Positions 41,011 to 50,110 of a stretch of DNA of 64,000 nt are shown piece after piece (the stretch's first letter is position 1; every line of letters begins with the position of its first letter). Location: the NCBI RefSeq assembly GCF_023715725.1, contig NZ_JAMBOT010000014.1, positions 40,828 through 104,827 on the forward strand. Direction: 5' to 3'. The notes beneath the pieces were generated by a model that searched no databases, was not told the DNA's origin, and was given only the letters and a program-made list of their open reading frames with translations. A program made the position numbers and the translations under genes. The DNA is from Paenibacillus pasadenensis. Lineage in GTDB: Bacteria; Bacillota; Bacilli; Paenibacillales; Paenibacillaceae.

Positions 41011-42821
41011 AGCGCTTGGTTGCCAAGGCAGCGAACCGTTTGAGACAGAGGCTTCGTTATTCCCGTTTTAGCAGTATTCAGTCCATCGTCGCTTGGTCGT
41101 TTTCCATTATGATCGTTTTGGCCATCGGCATTGTCGCGCTGCTGCTGCATGAGAAGTTTTCCGCCTCCGCAGAGCGGAGCGCGTTCACCTCCTCCGGGCA
41201 GATCGTCGCGCAGGCAAGTTATAACCTGGAGGATTATGTGCGGGGATTGTCCAATTTCTACCGTGCCATTGAAAAAAATATGCTCCAAAACGGACAGTGG
41301 AACGGAGCCGAGGTCGACAAACAGCTGGACACGCTGATGGGCAGCCGGGACGATATCGTATCGATCGCTTTGTTCGACGAGAAGGGCAAGCTTCTTAAAA
41401 ACAGGCCGGCCGCAGAGCTCCGCTCCAGTGCAAATCCGATTGGCCAAGGCTGGTTCCAGGCTGCAATCCGCGTGCCGAATCATCTCGGATTTTCATTTCC
41501 GCATATTCAAAACCTGTACAAAGGCAGCTACAAATGGGTCGTCAGCATGAGCAAGCGGGTGACGGTCGTGAATGACGGAGCACCGCAGGAGGTCATCCTG
41601 CTTGTCGACATTAACTTTAAACAGATTGACGAGCTGAGCAGCCGGATCAGCCTTGGGCGGAGGGGCTATATTTATATCATCGACGAAGGCGCGGGCAATA
41701 TCGTTTACCATCCGCAGCAGCAGCTGATGTATATGGGGCTTAAGCGGGAGAGCATTGAACGGGCGCTCGTTGCTACCGGCAGTTATACCGAGGAGCTGGA
41801 TGGCGAGCGAAGGCTGGTATCGGTTCAATCGGTCGGCAATATCGGCTGGAAAATCGTCGGCGTCAGCTACATGGACGAGCTGCTCACAACCCGCGAGGAA
41901 GTGAACGAATATTTAATCCGCGTTGTTGCGGTTGCGCTCATCGTTGTGCTGCTGGTCAGTGTTCTGCTTGCCCGCTCCATTATCCGCCCTCTCAAACGGG
42001 TAGAAAAAATGATGCGGACGGTCGAAAATGGGCAGTTCAACGCCGAGCTGCCCGTGGGCGGCCCGCTTGAGGTCGAACGTCTTTCCCGCCGCTTCAATCT
42101 GATGATTCACAAAATCCGCCAGCTTATGGAGCAAATCGTTTTGGAGCAGGAATCCAAACGCAAACATGAGCTGGAGGCGCTGCAGGCCCAGATCAACCCG
42201 CATTTTTTATACAACACGCTTAATTCCGTTGTGCGCATGGCGGGCATGAGCCGGGGAGAAGAGGTCGTTACGATGATTACCTCCTTATCCAAGCTGTTCC
42301 GCATCAGCCTCAGTAAAGGGAGAACGCTTATATCCGTCCGCGACGAGCTGGAGCATGCGCATCATTATTTGACGATTCAGCAGATGCGCTTCGGACGTAA
42401 ATTCACGTTTGGCATAACGGCTTCCGAGGACGCCGCGCAATGCCTGACGTTAAAGCTTGTTCTGCAGCCTCTGCTGGAAAATTCGATTGAGCACGGTCTG
42501 GAATATTCCGTCGACGAGGGGCGAATCACAGTTGACGCCATAGTTGAGGACGGTGTACTGGTGCTGCGTGTTGAGGATAACGGCGCCGGCATGACACCGG
42601 AGAAGGCAGCCTCTCTGCTTCACGGACCATCGCAGGAGAACGACCGGCAGGAGCTGTCGCGGACGGGCAAAGGCTCCGGGGTCGCACTGCGAAACATACA
42701 TGACCGGATTCGGCTTTATTACGGTGCTGCATACGGCCTGGAATTCAAAAGCGAGCTGGAGGAAGGAACAACGGTTTGGGTTCGAATTCCGGCGCAGCAG
42801 GCGGAGGGGAGCGAGTTATGA
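41007..42821 (+). CDS. YesM-like sensor histidine kinase
   Basis: Membrane sensor kinase of 604 residues. GTG at 41007 overlaps the regulator stop (GTGA). An N-terminal membrane segment (IMIVLAIGIVALLL), an extracellular sensor region of about 240 residues (probably a Cache fold: KGSYKWVVSMSKRV, RRGYIYIIDEGAGNIVYHP) and a second membrane segment (VVAVALIVVLLVSVLLA) are followed by HAMP, the His_kinase box EALQAQINPHFLYNTLNSV and the ATPase motifs LQPLLENSIEHGL, VEDNGAGM and GSGVALRNIHDRI. The stop overlaps the start of the sugar-binding lipoprotein gene, indicating tight co-expression. Confidence 0.92.
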   Translation: MKRLVAKAANRLRQRLRYSRFSSIQSIVAWSFSIMIVLAIGIVALLLHEKFSASAERSAFTSSGQIVAQASYNLEDYVRGLSNFYRAIEKNMLQNGQWNGAEVDKQLDTLMGSRDDIVSIALFDEKGKLLKNRPAAELRSSANPIGQGWFQAAIRVPNHLGFSFPHIQNLYKGSYKWVVSMSKRVTVVNDGAPQEVILLVDINFKQIDELSSRISLGRRGYIYIIDEGAGNIVYHPQQQLMYMGLKRESIERALVATGSYTEELDGERRLVSVQSVGNIGWKIVGVSYMDELLTTREEVNEYLIRVVAVALIVVLLVSVLLARSIIRPLKRVEKMMRTVENGQFNAELPVGGPLEVERLSRRFNLMIHKIRQLMEQIVLEQESKRKHELEALQAQINPHFLYNTLNSVVRMAGMSRGEEVVTMITSLSKLFRISLSKGRTLISVRDELEHAHHYLTIQQMRFGRKFTFGITASEDAAQCLTLKLVLQPLLENSIEHGLEYSVDEGRITVDAIVEDGVLVLRVEDNGAGMTPEKAASLLHGPSQENDRQELSRTGKGSGVALRNIHDRIRLYYGAAYGLEFKSELEEGTTVWVRIPAQQAEGSEL

Positions 42822-43768
42822 AGGTTTTAGAGCGATTGTCGCTTTGCCTTGCGTTGGCGTCGCTGCTGCTGCAAGGCTGCTCTGAAGCGAAGCCGCCGTC
42901 AGGCGAAGACGGCAGCATTGGACGAGTGGCGCTTATCGCGCCGCAAATGGATGGAGCGCTGGCTGATTCCATCCGGCTTGGAGCGGAGGCGGCGGCCAAG
43001 GAGTTTGGCTGCGAGCTCATTTATATTGAGGATACAGCTGGTCAGCATGAAGCCGCCCGAAAGGCGCTAAACAACGGAGCATCCGTGTTAATGCTTGATC
43101 CCGACAGTTTCGGGCAGCTGGAATCGATTGTGCAAATGGTGAACAACAGCGGCGGCTCCGTTGTTACTTTAAATGATGCTTATCCTGTAAAGGGAGTTGC
43201 CAGCACGGTAACGATTAACAACCTGGACGCGGGCCGGCTTGCCGGCGGGGCGATGGCGGAGCTGCTGCAAGGCAAAGGAAGAGTAGCCCTGCTGGGCTCG
43301 GATTTGCATGCTCCCGGTTATGTAGAACGGGCTCAAGGGGTGCTGGAAGAGCTTTCCCGTCATCCCGGCATTACGATTAACGCCGGATACTCCTGCGGAA
43401 GCTCCCCTGACGGGTGCGCGGAGGCTGCGCGCCAGCTCATGGGCGAGGTGGACGGCATCGTCGCCGTACAGGAGCAAGGCGTGCTGAGCGCGGCGAACGA
43501 ATCGGTGCGTCAGGGAAAAGGCTCGCGGATCCGCATTGTCGGATTTGGCAGCGAGACGCCTCAGCTGGAAATGCTGCAGGACGGCATTATCGACCAGCTC
43601 ATTGTGCAAAGCGGTTTTAATGCCGGTTATCTAGGCATGAAGCAGGCGGGAGCTGTACTGCGAGGCGAGGAGCCGGAAGCGAAGCTGACGCTGGCGACAA
43701 AGGCGGTAACGCCTGACAGCATGTTTTGGATGGACAATCAGAAGCTGCTGTTTCCATTTGTGAAATAG
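42818..43768 (+). CDS. periplasmic-type sugar-binding lipoprotein, probable co-sensor
   Basis: 316-residue lipoprotein; ATG at 42818 overlaps the kinase stop, with GGAGGGGAG upstream. The signal peptide ends in the lipobox LLLQGC. The body is a family 1 sugar-binding fold (peripla_BP): RVALIAPQMDGALADSIRLG, ASVLMLDPDSFG, NNLDAGRLAGGAMAELLQGKG, GYSCGSSPDGCAEAARQ and GIVAVQEQGVLSAANESVRQG. Because it is coupled to the kinase and closed by a terminator (43768) before mglB, it may report sugar to the kinase instead of serving transport, as XylFII does with LytS in Clostridium. That role is inferred. Confidence 0.85.
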   Translation: MKVLERLSLCLALASLLLQGCSEAKPPSGEDGSIGRVALIAPQMDGALADSIRLGAEAAAKEFGCELIYIEDTAGQHEAARKALNNGASVLMLDPDSFGQLESIVQMVNNSGGSVVTLNDAYPVKGVASTVTINNLDAGRLAGGAMAELLQGKGRVALLGSDLHAPGYVERAQGVLEELSRHPGITINAGYSCGSSPDGCAEAARQLMGEVDGIVAVQEQGVLSAANESVRQGKGSRIRIVGFGSETPQLEMLQDGIIDQLIVQSGFNAGYLGMKQAGAVLRGEEPEAKLTLATKAVTPDSMFWMDNQKLLFPFVK

Positions 43769-43789
43769 GCCCGAACGGGCCTTTTTTTT
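43768..43789 (+). terminator. intrinsic terminator after the sensor module
   Basis: GGCCCG-AA-CGGGCC stem followed by eight T residues, directly after the lipoprotein stop codon. Confidence 0.88.
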
Positions 43790-43961
43790 CATGGCAGCTC
43801 TGTTTGAGGGAACGATATGAAAAAATGATTGTGATGAAGATTTTTATAGAACGGGTGAAGATTTTGCATTCGAAAAAGCCGTAAGCCCTTTCATAATAAG
43901 GACATAAGCCAACCCGCTCAGGCGGCAAGTTCACCACTTAATCTCTCGGGAGGTCTTTTAG

Positions 43962-45023
43962 ATGAAAAAACAAGCGATTCTCGCGGCTGCGCTGGCGGCT
44001 GTCATGGTAACGGCGGCAGGCTGCGGCTCGGGCAACAACGGCGGCGGCAATACCGGAGGAAACTCAGGCGGAGATTCCGGCGGCGGAAAACAGCCGAAAG
44101 TCGGCGTTGCAATCTACAAATTCGACGATACGTTCATGACTGGCGTGCGCAACGCAATGACCGCTGCAGCGAAGGATAAAGCCGACCTCGATATTGTAGA
44201 CAGCCAGAACGCCCAGCCGACACAAAACGAAAAAATCGATCTGTTTATCTCCAAAAAATATAAGGCCATTGCCGTCAACCCGGTTGACCGCACCGCGGCC
44301 GGAGTCATCATCGACAAAGCAAAAGGCGCGAACATCCCCGTTGTATTCCTGAACCGCGAGCCAGTTGCCGAGGATATGAACAAATGGGATAAGGTGTACT
44401 ACGTCGGCGCGAAGGCGGAGGAGTCCGGAACTCTGTCCGGTCAAATCATCGCCGACTATTGGAAGGCGAATCCAAAAGCCGACAAAAACGGCGACGGGGT
44501 GCTCCAATACGTCATGCTGCAGGGCGAGCCGGGCCACCAGGACGCCGAGCTGCGCACGAAATACTCCATTCAGGCGATTGAAGACGCGGGCATCAAGGTG
44601 GAGAAGCTGGAGCAGGATACGGCAATGTGGGACCGCGTCAAAGGCCAGGACAAAATGCAAACATGGCTGGCGGCTCGCGGCGACAAGATTGAAGCCGTTT
44701 TGGCGAACAACGACGACATGGCGCTCGGCGCAATCGAAGCGCTTAAAGCGGGCGGTTACTTCAAGGACGACAAATTTATGCCGGTTGTCGGCGTAGATGC
44801 CACAGCTCCTGCAATTCAGGCGCTGCAGGATGGAACATTGCTTGGCACCGTGCTGAACGACGCCAAAAATCAAGGCGGCGCTACCGTTGCGCTCGCCGCT
44901 GCGCTTGCCAATGGCGAAACGCCGACAAAAGAAAATACCGGGTATGACATTACCGACGGCAAATACGTTTGGATCGCCTACAAAAAGATCACAAAGGAAA
45001 ACGTTGCCGAAGCACAGCAATAA
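43962..45023 (+). CDS. mglB: galactose/methyl-galactoside-type ABC transporter substrate-binding protein
   Basis: Lipoprotein of 353 residues (lipobox VTAAGC, then a Gly/Asn-rich linker). The mature part matches MglB: VGVAIYKFDDTFMTGVRNAM, DIVDSQNAQPTQNEKIDLFI, AVNPVDRTAAGVIIDKAK, PVVFLNREP, QYVMLQGEPGHQDAELRTKY, VLANNDDMALGAIEALKAG and VVGVDATAPAIQALQDG. These residues line the galactose/glucose site in MglB, so D-galactose or a related hexose is the likely ligand. GGGAGG lies about 10-11 bases before ATG. A terminator between mglB and mglA would make the binding protein more abundant than the membrane parts. Confidence 0.92.
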   Translation: MKKQAILAAALAAVMVTAAGCGSGNNGGGNTGGNSGGDSGGGKQPKVGVAIYKFDDTFMTGVRNAMTAAAKDKADLDIVDSQNAQPTQNEKIDLFISKKYKAIAVNPVDRTAAGVIIDKAKGANIPVVFLNREPVAEDMNKWDKVYYVGAKAEESGTLSGQIIADYWKANPKADKNGDGVLQYVMLQGEPGHQDAELRTKYSIQAIEDAGIKVEKLEQDTAMWDRVKGQDKMQTWLAARGDKIEAVLANNDDMALGAIEALKAGGYFKDDKFMPVVGVDATAPAIQALQDGTLLGTVLNDAKNQGGATVALAAALANGETPTKENTGYDITDGKYVWIAYKKITKENVAEAQQ

Positions 45024-45035
45024 GCAATCACAAAC

Positions 45036-45064
45036 GGAGCCCGGGACGCGGCGGGCTCCTTTTT
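45036..45064 (+). terminator. attenuating terminator between mglB and mglA
   Basis: GGAGCCCG pairs with CGGGCTCC around an eight-base loop, followed by TTTTT. Partial read-through fits a transporter operon needing excess binding protein. Confidence 0.75.
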
Positions 45065-45115
45065 GCTTCCCGCCGTCAGCAGGGCGAGGAAAGGAATGAT
45101 GAAGGAGGCGCATCG

Positions 45116-46633
45116 ATGAGCACATCATACCGTCTTGAAATGCGCGAAGTATCCAAAGCTTTTCCCGGCGTTCAGGCTTTGAACAAAGTTACGCTTAAGG
45201 TCCGGCCCGGCACGGTGCATGCGCTAATGGGCGAAAACGGCGCAGGCAAATCAACGCTTATGAAATGCCTGTTCGGCATTTACAAGCCCGACGAGGGCGA
45301 AATTTATTTGGACGGCCAAAAAGTAAGCATTACCAATTCCCGTGACGCGCTGGCAAACGGCGTATCGATGATCCACCAGGAGCTGCACCCGGTGCCGTTT
45401 CGTTCGGTGATGGAAAACCTATGGCTCGGACGGTTTCCGACCTTTGGTTTTGGCCCGCTGCGGCTTGTCGACCACCGTAAAATGCTGCGGGAAACCGAGG
45501 CGTTGATGCGAGATCTGAAGCTGGATATTAATCCCCATGCCGAAACCGGCTCGCTGTCTGTCTCTAAAATTCAATCGATCGAAATTGCCAAGGCCGTATC
45601 CTACAACTCCCGGATTATCGTCATGGACGAACCGACCTCCTCGCTTACCGGCAACGAGGTGGAGAAGCTGTTCGAGATCATCAACGAGCTGCGCAGCCGC
45701 GGCGTGTCGATTATTTATATTTCGCACAAAATGGAAGAAATATTGCGCATATCCGACGATGTGACAATTATGCGCGACGGCAGCTATGTCGGAACATGGG
45801 AAGCGTCCGAGCTGACGATGGATTTAATTATCAGCCGGATGGTGGGACGCGATTTGACGGAGCGTTTCCCGGAGCGCACCAATACGCCATCATCGGTCAT
45901 TATGAAGGTGGACGGCTTAACTTCGGTGAATCCGATGTCGTTCAAAAACGTCAGCTTTGAGCTACGGCGCGGCGAAATTCTCGGTCTTGGAGGCCTCGTC
46001 GGAGCTCAGCGCACGGAGCTGATTGAAACGCTGTTCGGACTGCGCAAAACGGCGGCGGGCAGCATTGAAATCGACGGCCGCAAAGTGAACATCCGCAATC
46101 CGGCTGACGCCAAAAAGCACGGAATGGCGCTGCTGACGGAGGAACGGCGGACAACGGGCATTTTCCCCGTGCTGTCCGTGTACGAAAATACGATCATCGC
46201 TAACCTGGGCCGCTACCGCAATCCCATCGGCTTGATTGACGAGGCGAAAGGACGCCGTGAGGCGGCGGAAAATGTCACGAAGTTCCGTACCAAAACGCCG
46301 GGCGTGGACACGTTAATCCGCAATCTGTCCGGCGGCAACCAGCAAAAAGTGCTGCTCGCCCGCTGGCTGCTGACCGATCCTGACATTTTACTGCTTGATG
46401 AGCCGACAAGAGGAATTGATGTTGGCGCCAAATTTGAAATTTACTCCATTATCGTTGAGCTTGCCAAGCAAGGGCGGAGCATCATTATGATCAGCTCTGA
46501 AATGCCGGAGCTGCTCGGCATGTCCGACCGCATCATGGTCATGAGCGAGGGCAAGCTGACCGGGATTGTGGACGGGAACAGGGCAACGGAGCAAGAAATT
46601 ATGCGGCTGGCCGCCCAGCAGCGAATGGCTTAA
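45116..46633 (+). CDS. mglA: sugar ABC transporter ATP-binding protein MglA
   Basis: Tandem-domain ATPase of 505 residues. ATG at 45116 has AAGGAGG about 8 bases upstream; the frame extends to 44969 but overlaps mglB. First ATPase domain: Walker A GENGAGKSTLMKCL, signature LSVSKIQSIEIAKAV (degenerate), Walker B IIVMDEPTSSLTG. Second domain: a degenerate Walker A (GGLVGAQRTELIETLFG), intact signature LSGGNQQKVLLARWL and Walker B ILLLDEPTRGIDVG. This asymmetric pattern is standard for the MglA/RbsA/AraG group. Confidence 0.95.
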   Translation: MSTSYRLEMREVSKAFPGVQALNKVTLKVRPGTVHALMGENGAGKSTLMKCLFGIYKPDEGEIYLDGQKVSITNSRDALANGVSMIHQELHPVPFRSVMENLWLGRFPTFGFGPLRLVDHRKMLRETEALMRDLKLDINPHAETGSLSVSKIQSIEIAKAVSYNSRIIVMDEPTSSLTGNEVEKLFEIINELRSRGVSIIYISHKMEEILRISDDVTIMRDGSYVGTWEASELTMDLIISRMVGRDLTERFPERTNTPSSVIMKVDGLTSVNPMSFKNVSFELRRGEILGLGGLVGAQRTELIETLFGLRKTAAGSIEIDGRKVNIRNPADAKKHGMALLTEERRTTGIFPVLSVYENTIIANLGRYRNPIGLIDEAKGRREAAENVTKFRTKTPGVDTLIRNLSGGNQQKVLLARWLLTDPDILLLDEPTRGIDVGAKFEIYSIIVELAKQGRSIIMISSEMPELLGMSDRIMVMSEGKLTGIVDGNRATEQEIMRLAAQQRMA

Positions 46634-46651
46634 CTGAAAGGGGAATGACAT

Positions 46652-47692
46652 ATGAATGATACACTGCAAAAGCCGGGCCGCAATTGGGCGGCCTGGATGA
46701 GAGATTATGCGTCGCGGCGGGCCATTTTCCTAGTCCTGATCCTGCTCGTTATCGTTATTGCCTTTATGGATCCGAACTTTTTGGCGTATTCTACGTTACG
46801 GGATATTTTGCAGCAGAACTCTACACGCGCGATTATCGCGCTTGGCGCGGGATTTGTCCTCATCGCAGGCGGAACCGACCTGTCCGCAGGCCGCGTTGTC
46901 GGGTTGACAGCCGTTATCTCGGCTTCCATGCTGCAGACGGATAAATATGCGGCCAAGTTTTTCCCCAATTTGGATGAGCTGTGGGTAGGCATCCCGGTTG
47001 CAATCGGTATTTTGGCCGGCGTGCTTGTCGGTATGGTGAACGGTGTAATTATTGCCAAGTTTAAAGTGCCGCCGTTTATCGCCACGCTTGGCACAATGGT
47101 AGCGGTATACGGCATGAACTCGCTCTACTTCGATATGGAGCCAAACCAGTCGCAGCCGATTGCCGGCTTGCGGGAGGATTTCACAAAATGGGGTACCGGC
47201 TCCATCAATCTGGGCGGTGGGTACACCATTCCTTATATCGTGCTGATCGCGATCGCGGTTGCCGCCATTTGCTGGATCGTATTCAACAAAACCCGGCTTG
47301 GCAAAAACATGTACGCCATTGGCGGCAACGTGCAGGCGGCGCATGTATCCGGCATTAACGTAGCCCGCAACCTGATCATGATTTACGCCATCGCTGGCGG
47401 CCTGTACGGCCTTGGCGGTATTTTGGAGGCGGCGCGCACCGGCGGGGCAACGAATAATTACGGCAACATGTACGAGCTGGACGCCATCGCGGCCTGCGTT
47501 GTCGGCGGCGTATCTACGGCAGGCGGCATCGGGACGGTTCCCGGCATAATGGCGGGCGTGCTTATATTCGGCGTCATCAACTACGGCCTGACATTTATCG
47601 GCATCAGCCCTTACTGGCAGTTAATTATTAAAGGTCTTATTATCGTTGCTGCCGTTGCATTCGACATTCGCAGATATGTAGCCAAAAGCTAA
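46652..47692 (+). CDS. mglC: sugar ABC transporter permease MglC
   Basis: Integral membrane permease of 346 residues, with about ten hydrophobic segments. It has the family pattern ALGAGFVLIAGGTDLSAGRV near residue 70, VPPFIATLGTMVAVYGMNSL, and the C-terminal GRLGKNMYAIGGNVQAAHVSG-like loop (here TRLGKNMYAIGGNVQAAHVS) and ELDAIAACVVGGVSTAGG, where the ATPase docks. AAGGGG lies before ATG 46652, 18 bases after mglA. It forms the channel through which the MglB-bound sugar enters. A terminator follows at 47715. Confidence 0.95.
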   Translation: MNDTLQKPGRNWAAWMRDYASRRAIFLVLILLVIVIAFMDPNFLAYSTLRDILQQNSTRAIIALGAGFVLIAGGTDLSAGRVVGLTAVISASMLQTDKYAAKFFPNLDELWVGIPVAIGILAGVLVGMVNGVIIAKFKVPPFIATLGTMVAVYGMNSLYFDMEPNQSQPIAGLREDFTKWGTGSINLGGGYTIPYIVLIAIAVAAICWIVFNKTRLGKNMYAIGGNVQAAHVSGINVARNLIMIYAIAGGLYGLGGILEAARTGGATNNYGNMYELDAIAACVVGGVSTAGGIGTVPGIMAGVLIFGVINYGLTFIGISPYWQLIIKGLIIVAAVAFDIRRYVAKS

Positions 47693-47714
47693 TTTATTGC
47701 ATAATCGTCAGCCG

Positions 47715-47744
47715 ACAGCCCCTTCCTGAGAGAGGGGCTGTTTG
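47715..47744 (+). terminator. probable terminator after mglC
   Basis: ACAGCCCCT/AGGGGCTGT perfect nine-base stem with a nine-base loop; the T run is short (TTTGG). Confidence 0.65.
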
Positions 47745-47953
47745 GCGTTTCAGGAGAGAAAAAAATACCGCCGCCTGTTTTGGTTAGAGCGGCGTTTGCT
47801 GCCAAAAGGTTCGCGAATTGCAAGTTGCTTGTTTAGCGGAATAAAGTGAAAAAACAGCTCATATTATCCGAATTATCAACTGGAGAAAGGAGTTATTACA
47901 TCCAAATATTTATAGTAAATTATACTAAAATTATTTCAGGAAGGGTGTACAAG

Positions 47954-49798
47954 GTGATAATTACGGGGAGTATAGGAAAATTTTTGATATTAATTTTAGC
48001 AATAACATTGCTTGTATTCGGCATCGCGGCGTTTCGGGGGCCAGCTTCGTTGCATATTGAAAGCGCTATCCTGTCCGCCGGGAAAGCAGAAGCAGCCGCC
48101 GATATTCAGGCGCTTATCGCTGCGGCTATTGCCGAGAAAAAAACAAAGCTTGTTCTTCCGGCTGGCACTTATCGGATCGGGCCCAAAGCGGGCACATCCT
48201 CCATTCTTAATATTGAAAACGCCAACAATCTGGAAATTGACGCGACTGGCGTTACGGTTATCGGCACCAAGCTGACAAGAGGCGTCTCGATCTGGGGCAG
48301 CTCCAACATTAAGCTCACGGGTCTGACGCTCAACTACGATCCGCTGCCGTTTACACAAGGCAAAATCAAGGCTGTCGCCGCAGACAAATCCTACGTGGAC
48401 ATTAAGCTCGACGCGGGTTATCCAAGCCAGCTCTACACCAGACTGTCGATTTACAGTCCGGCAACCCGTTTCCAGAAGAAGGGCATCAACCACCTCTGGG
48501 GAACACAAGCTTCGTGGAATTCCGACGGCTCAATTAGGATTTCGCTCTCCGGCGTAGGGAACAACGTCGCCGTTAACGACCTCGTAACATTGGCGGGGGG
48601 ACCGGAATCCGGCGGCATCCCGCACGGCATCGTGGTGGAGAACAGTAAAGGAATCGTGATGAACAACGTGACCGTTCATACGGCGCCGGGCTTCGGCTTC
48701 CTTGAGGCGAGCAGCGAAGGCGGAACGATACTGAACGGTTTCAAGCTTATTCCTGGCCCGGCGCCTTCCGGCGCTACAGAACAACCTTTGCTTACGGCCG
48801 TTTGGGACGGCATTCAGTTCAAAACATCCAAAAAAGGCCCAACCGTAGAAAACTCCGTCATTCAAAACGCCGGCGACGATTCGTTCAGCATTCAATCCGG
48901 CGATTATGGCGTCGTTAAGGTTACCGGCAGCGACATCGTCATCGTGCTGCGCGACGAAAGCCAGGCTCCGCGCGTTGGCGACCGGTTGAAGCGCTTTAAC
49001 AATTCGACGGAGGCAACCGTTGTTACCGTTCAGAAGGTGCCAAGAGCTTCGGCGGGAATCGCGGCTTCGATTTTGCAGAAAATCGATTCCGCAGCGGACT
49101 GGACGCTCTGGCGTTTCCCTGGCGACAACTATTACAAAATCAAGCTGAACCGCAGCTCGCCGTTTGCGGTAGAAAGCTTTATTTTCAGTCCGGACCGGAT
49201 GGGCAACGGCTTCACGTTCCGCAACAATACGGTGTACAGCCCAGGAAGAGGCATGCTGCTCAAAGCGGGCAGCGGTTTAATTGAAAATAACGTATTCCGC
49301 GGCGGAGACAAAGCAATTGTGGTGTCGCCCGAAGGGATGAGCGATTCGCATGCCGGGGCGGGCAGCAATCTGACGATCCGCAACAACCAATTCATTGGCA
49401 CGGGATATCATCATTATATGCCGTGGTCCGATCAGGCGGGCGCCGTCGGGTTTGCCAGCGGCAACATAACAAGCGTCAAGGCGTTTGACAACATCCGTAT
49501 AGAGGGCAATACATTTGATTCGGTCAACGGGCTGAACCTGAATCTGACCAACGTCAGCAACGCGGTAGTGACGGGGAACAAGTTTCTGCGAACGCATCTG
49601 GACACTCCGAACAACAACGGCGCGGATAAAGGCATTGACGCCAGATCCGTCATCTGGCTGAAAAATGCGAGCGGCGTTACGTTTACGTCCAATACGATTG
49701 ACCGCATGGGGCCTTTTTCGAGCATGACGGTTAACGTTCAGCAGCCTGCTAGCGGAATTACCGGAGCGAGCAGCGGGGTTGTTGTCGTTAATCCTTAA
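47954..49798 (+). CDS. exported right-handed beta-helix protein
   Basis: 614 residues from GTG at 47954, with AGGAAGGG 8 bases upstream; an in-frame GTG at 47846 has no such site. An N-terminal hydrophobic segment (IGKFLILILAITLLVFGIAA) should export or anchor it. The rest is a pectate-lyase-like parallel beta-helix: KTKLVLPAGTYRIGP, ENANNLEIDATGVTVIG, SSNIKLTGLTLNYD, GIVVENSKGIVMNNVTVHT, AGDDSFSIQSGDYG and many rungs of the NVSNAVVTGNKF type. GDDSF recalls the acidic site of some polysaccharide-cleaving beta-helix enzymes, including GH110-like galactosidases. Its position after the galactose-type transporter fits release of galactosides, but this is inference. Confidence 0.78.
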   Translation: MIITGSIGKFLILILAITLLVFGIAAFRGPASLHIESAILSAGKAEAAADIQALIAAAIAEKKTKLVLPAGTYRIGPKAGTSSILNIENANNLEIDATGVTVIGTKLTRGVSIWGSSNIKLTGLTLNYDPLPFTQGKIKAVAADKSYVDIKLDAGYPSQLYTRLSIYSPATRFQKKGINHLWGTQASWNSDGSIRISLSGVGNNVAVNDLVTLAGGPESGGIPHGIVVENSKGIVMNNVTVHTAPGFGFLEASSEGGTILNGFKLIPGPAPSGATEQPLLTAVWDGIQFKTSKKGPTVENSVIQNAGDDSFSIQSGDYGVVKVTGSDIVIVLRDESQAPRVGDRLKRFNNSTEATVVTVQKVPRASAGIAASILQKIDSAADWTLWRFPGDNYYKIKLNRSSPFAVESFIFSPDRMGNGFTFRNNTVYSPGRGMLLKAGSGLIENNVFRGGDKAIVVSPEGMSDSHAGAGSNLTIRNNQFIGTGYHHYMPWSDQAGAVGFASGNITSVKAFDNIRIEGNTFDSVNGLNLNLTNVSNAVVTGNKFLRTHLDTPNNNGADKGIDARSVIWLKNASGVTFTSNTIDRMGPFSSMTVNVQQPASGITGASSGVVVVNP

Positions 49799-49899
49799 TG
49801 GAGGAGGGAGCAGTCCGTACTGACATGCGCCGCCTCTCATTGAGAGATGTATATAGTGCAATCGATCGCTAGTGATTCCCATTTGAATTGGCAGAACAG

Positions 49900-49928
49900 A
49901 ACGGCAGTCATTTGGACTGCCGTTTTTG
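49900..49928 (+). terminator. intrinsic terminator after the beta-helix gene
   Basis: AACGGCAGTC/GACTGCCGTT stem, five-base loop, TTTT tail. Confidence 0.85.
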
Positions 49929-50014
49929 CTGTCAGCCCAAGCTGGCGATGTGCTACTATAACGATAAACGTAGCTGACAGACGACTGGTTTCATTCAAAG
50001 GAGGAGAGCTGACT

Positions 50015-50041
50015 ATGACCCGTGATAAGGTGCCCCGTTAA
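50015..50041 (+). CDS. putative 8-codon leader peptide upstream of the amidoligase gene
   Basis: ATG at 50015 opens an eight-codon frame, MTRDKVPR, ending in TAA. It has a very strong ribosome binding site (AAAGGAGGAG, 49997-50006) 8 bases upstream, better than many genes here. The peptide is basic and contains Arg-X-Lys. It lies 70 bases before the amidoligase start, and a hairpin between the two hides the amidoligase ribosome binding site. This is the layout of translational attenuators. It could also be the remnant of a lost gene. Confidence 0.4.
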   Translation: MTRDKVPR

Positions 50042-50053
50042 TCCCGAGCCCCG

Positions 50054-50101
50054 CCTCCCTTATTAGATGAAGAGCGGAAGCGTAATTCAGCTAATGGGAG
50101 G
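50054..50101 (+). promoter_or_regulatory. hairpin sequestering the amidoligase ribosome binding site
   Basis: CCTCCC (50054-50059) pairs with GGGAGG (50096-50101), and ATTAG (50062-50066) with CTAAT (50091-50095), with a two-base bulge and a 24-base loop. GGGAGG is the ribosome binding site of the amidoligase gene. CCTCC could pair instead with GGAGG at 50000-50004 in front of the leader ORF, giving two exclusive folds. Confidence 0.5.
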
Positions 50102-50110
50102 AGAACTTGA

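Noticed and set aside
44064..45128. 354-codon minus-strand frame opposite mglB
   Set aside because: Shadow of mglB; no ribosome binding site or domain.
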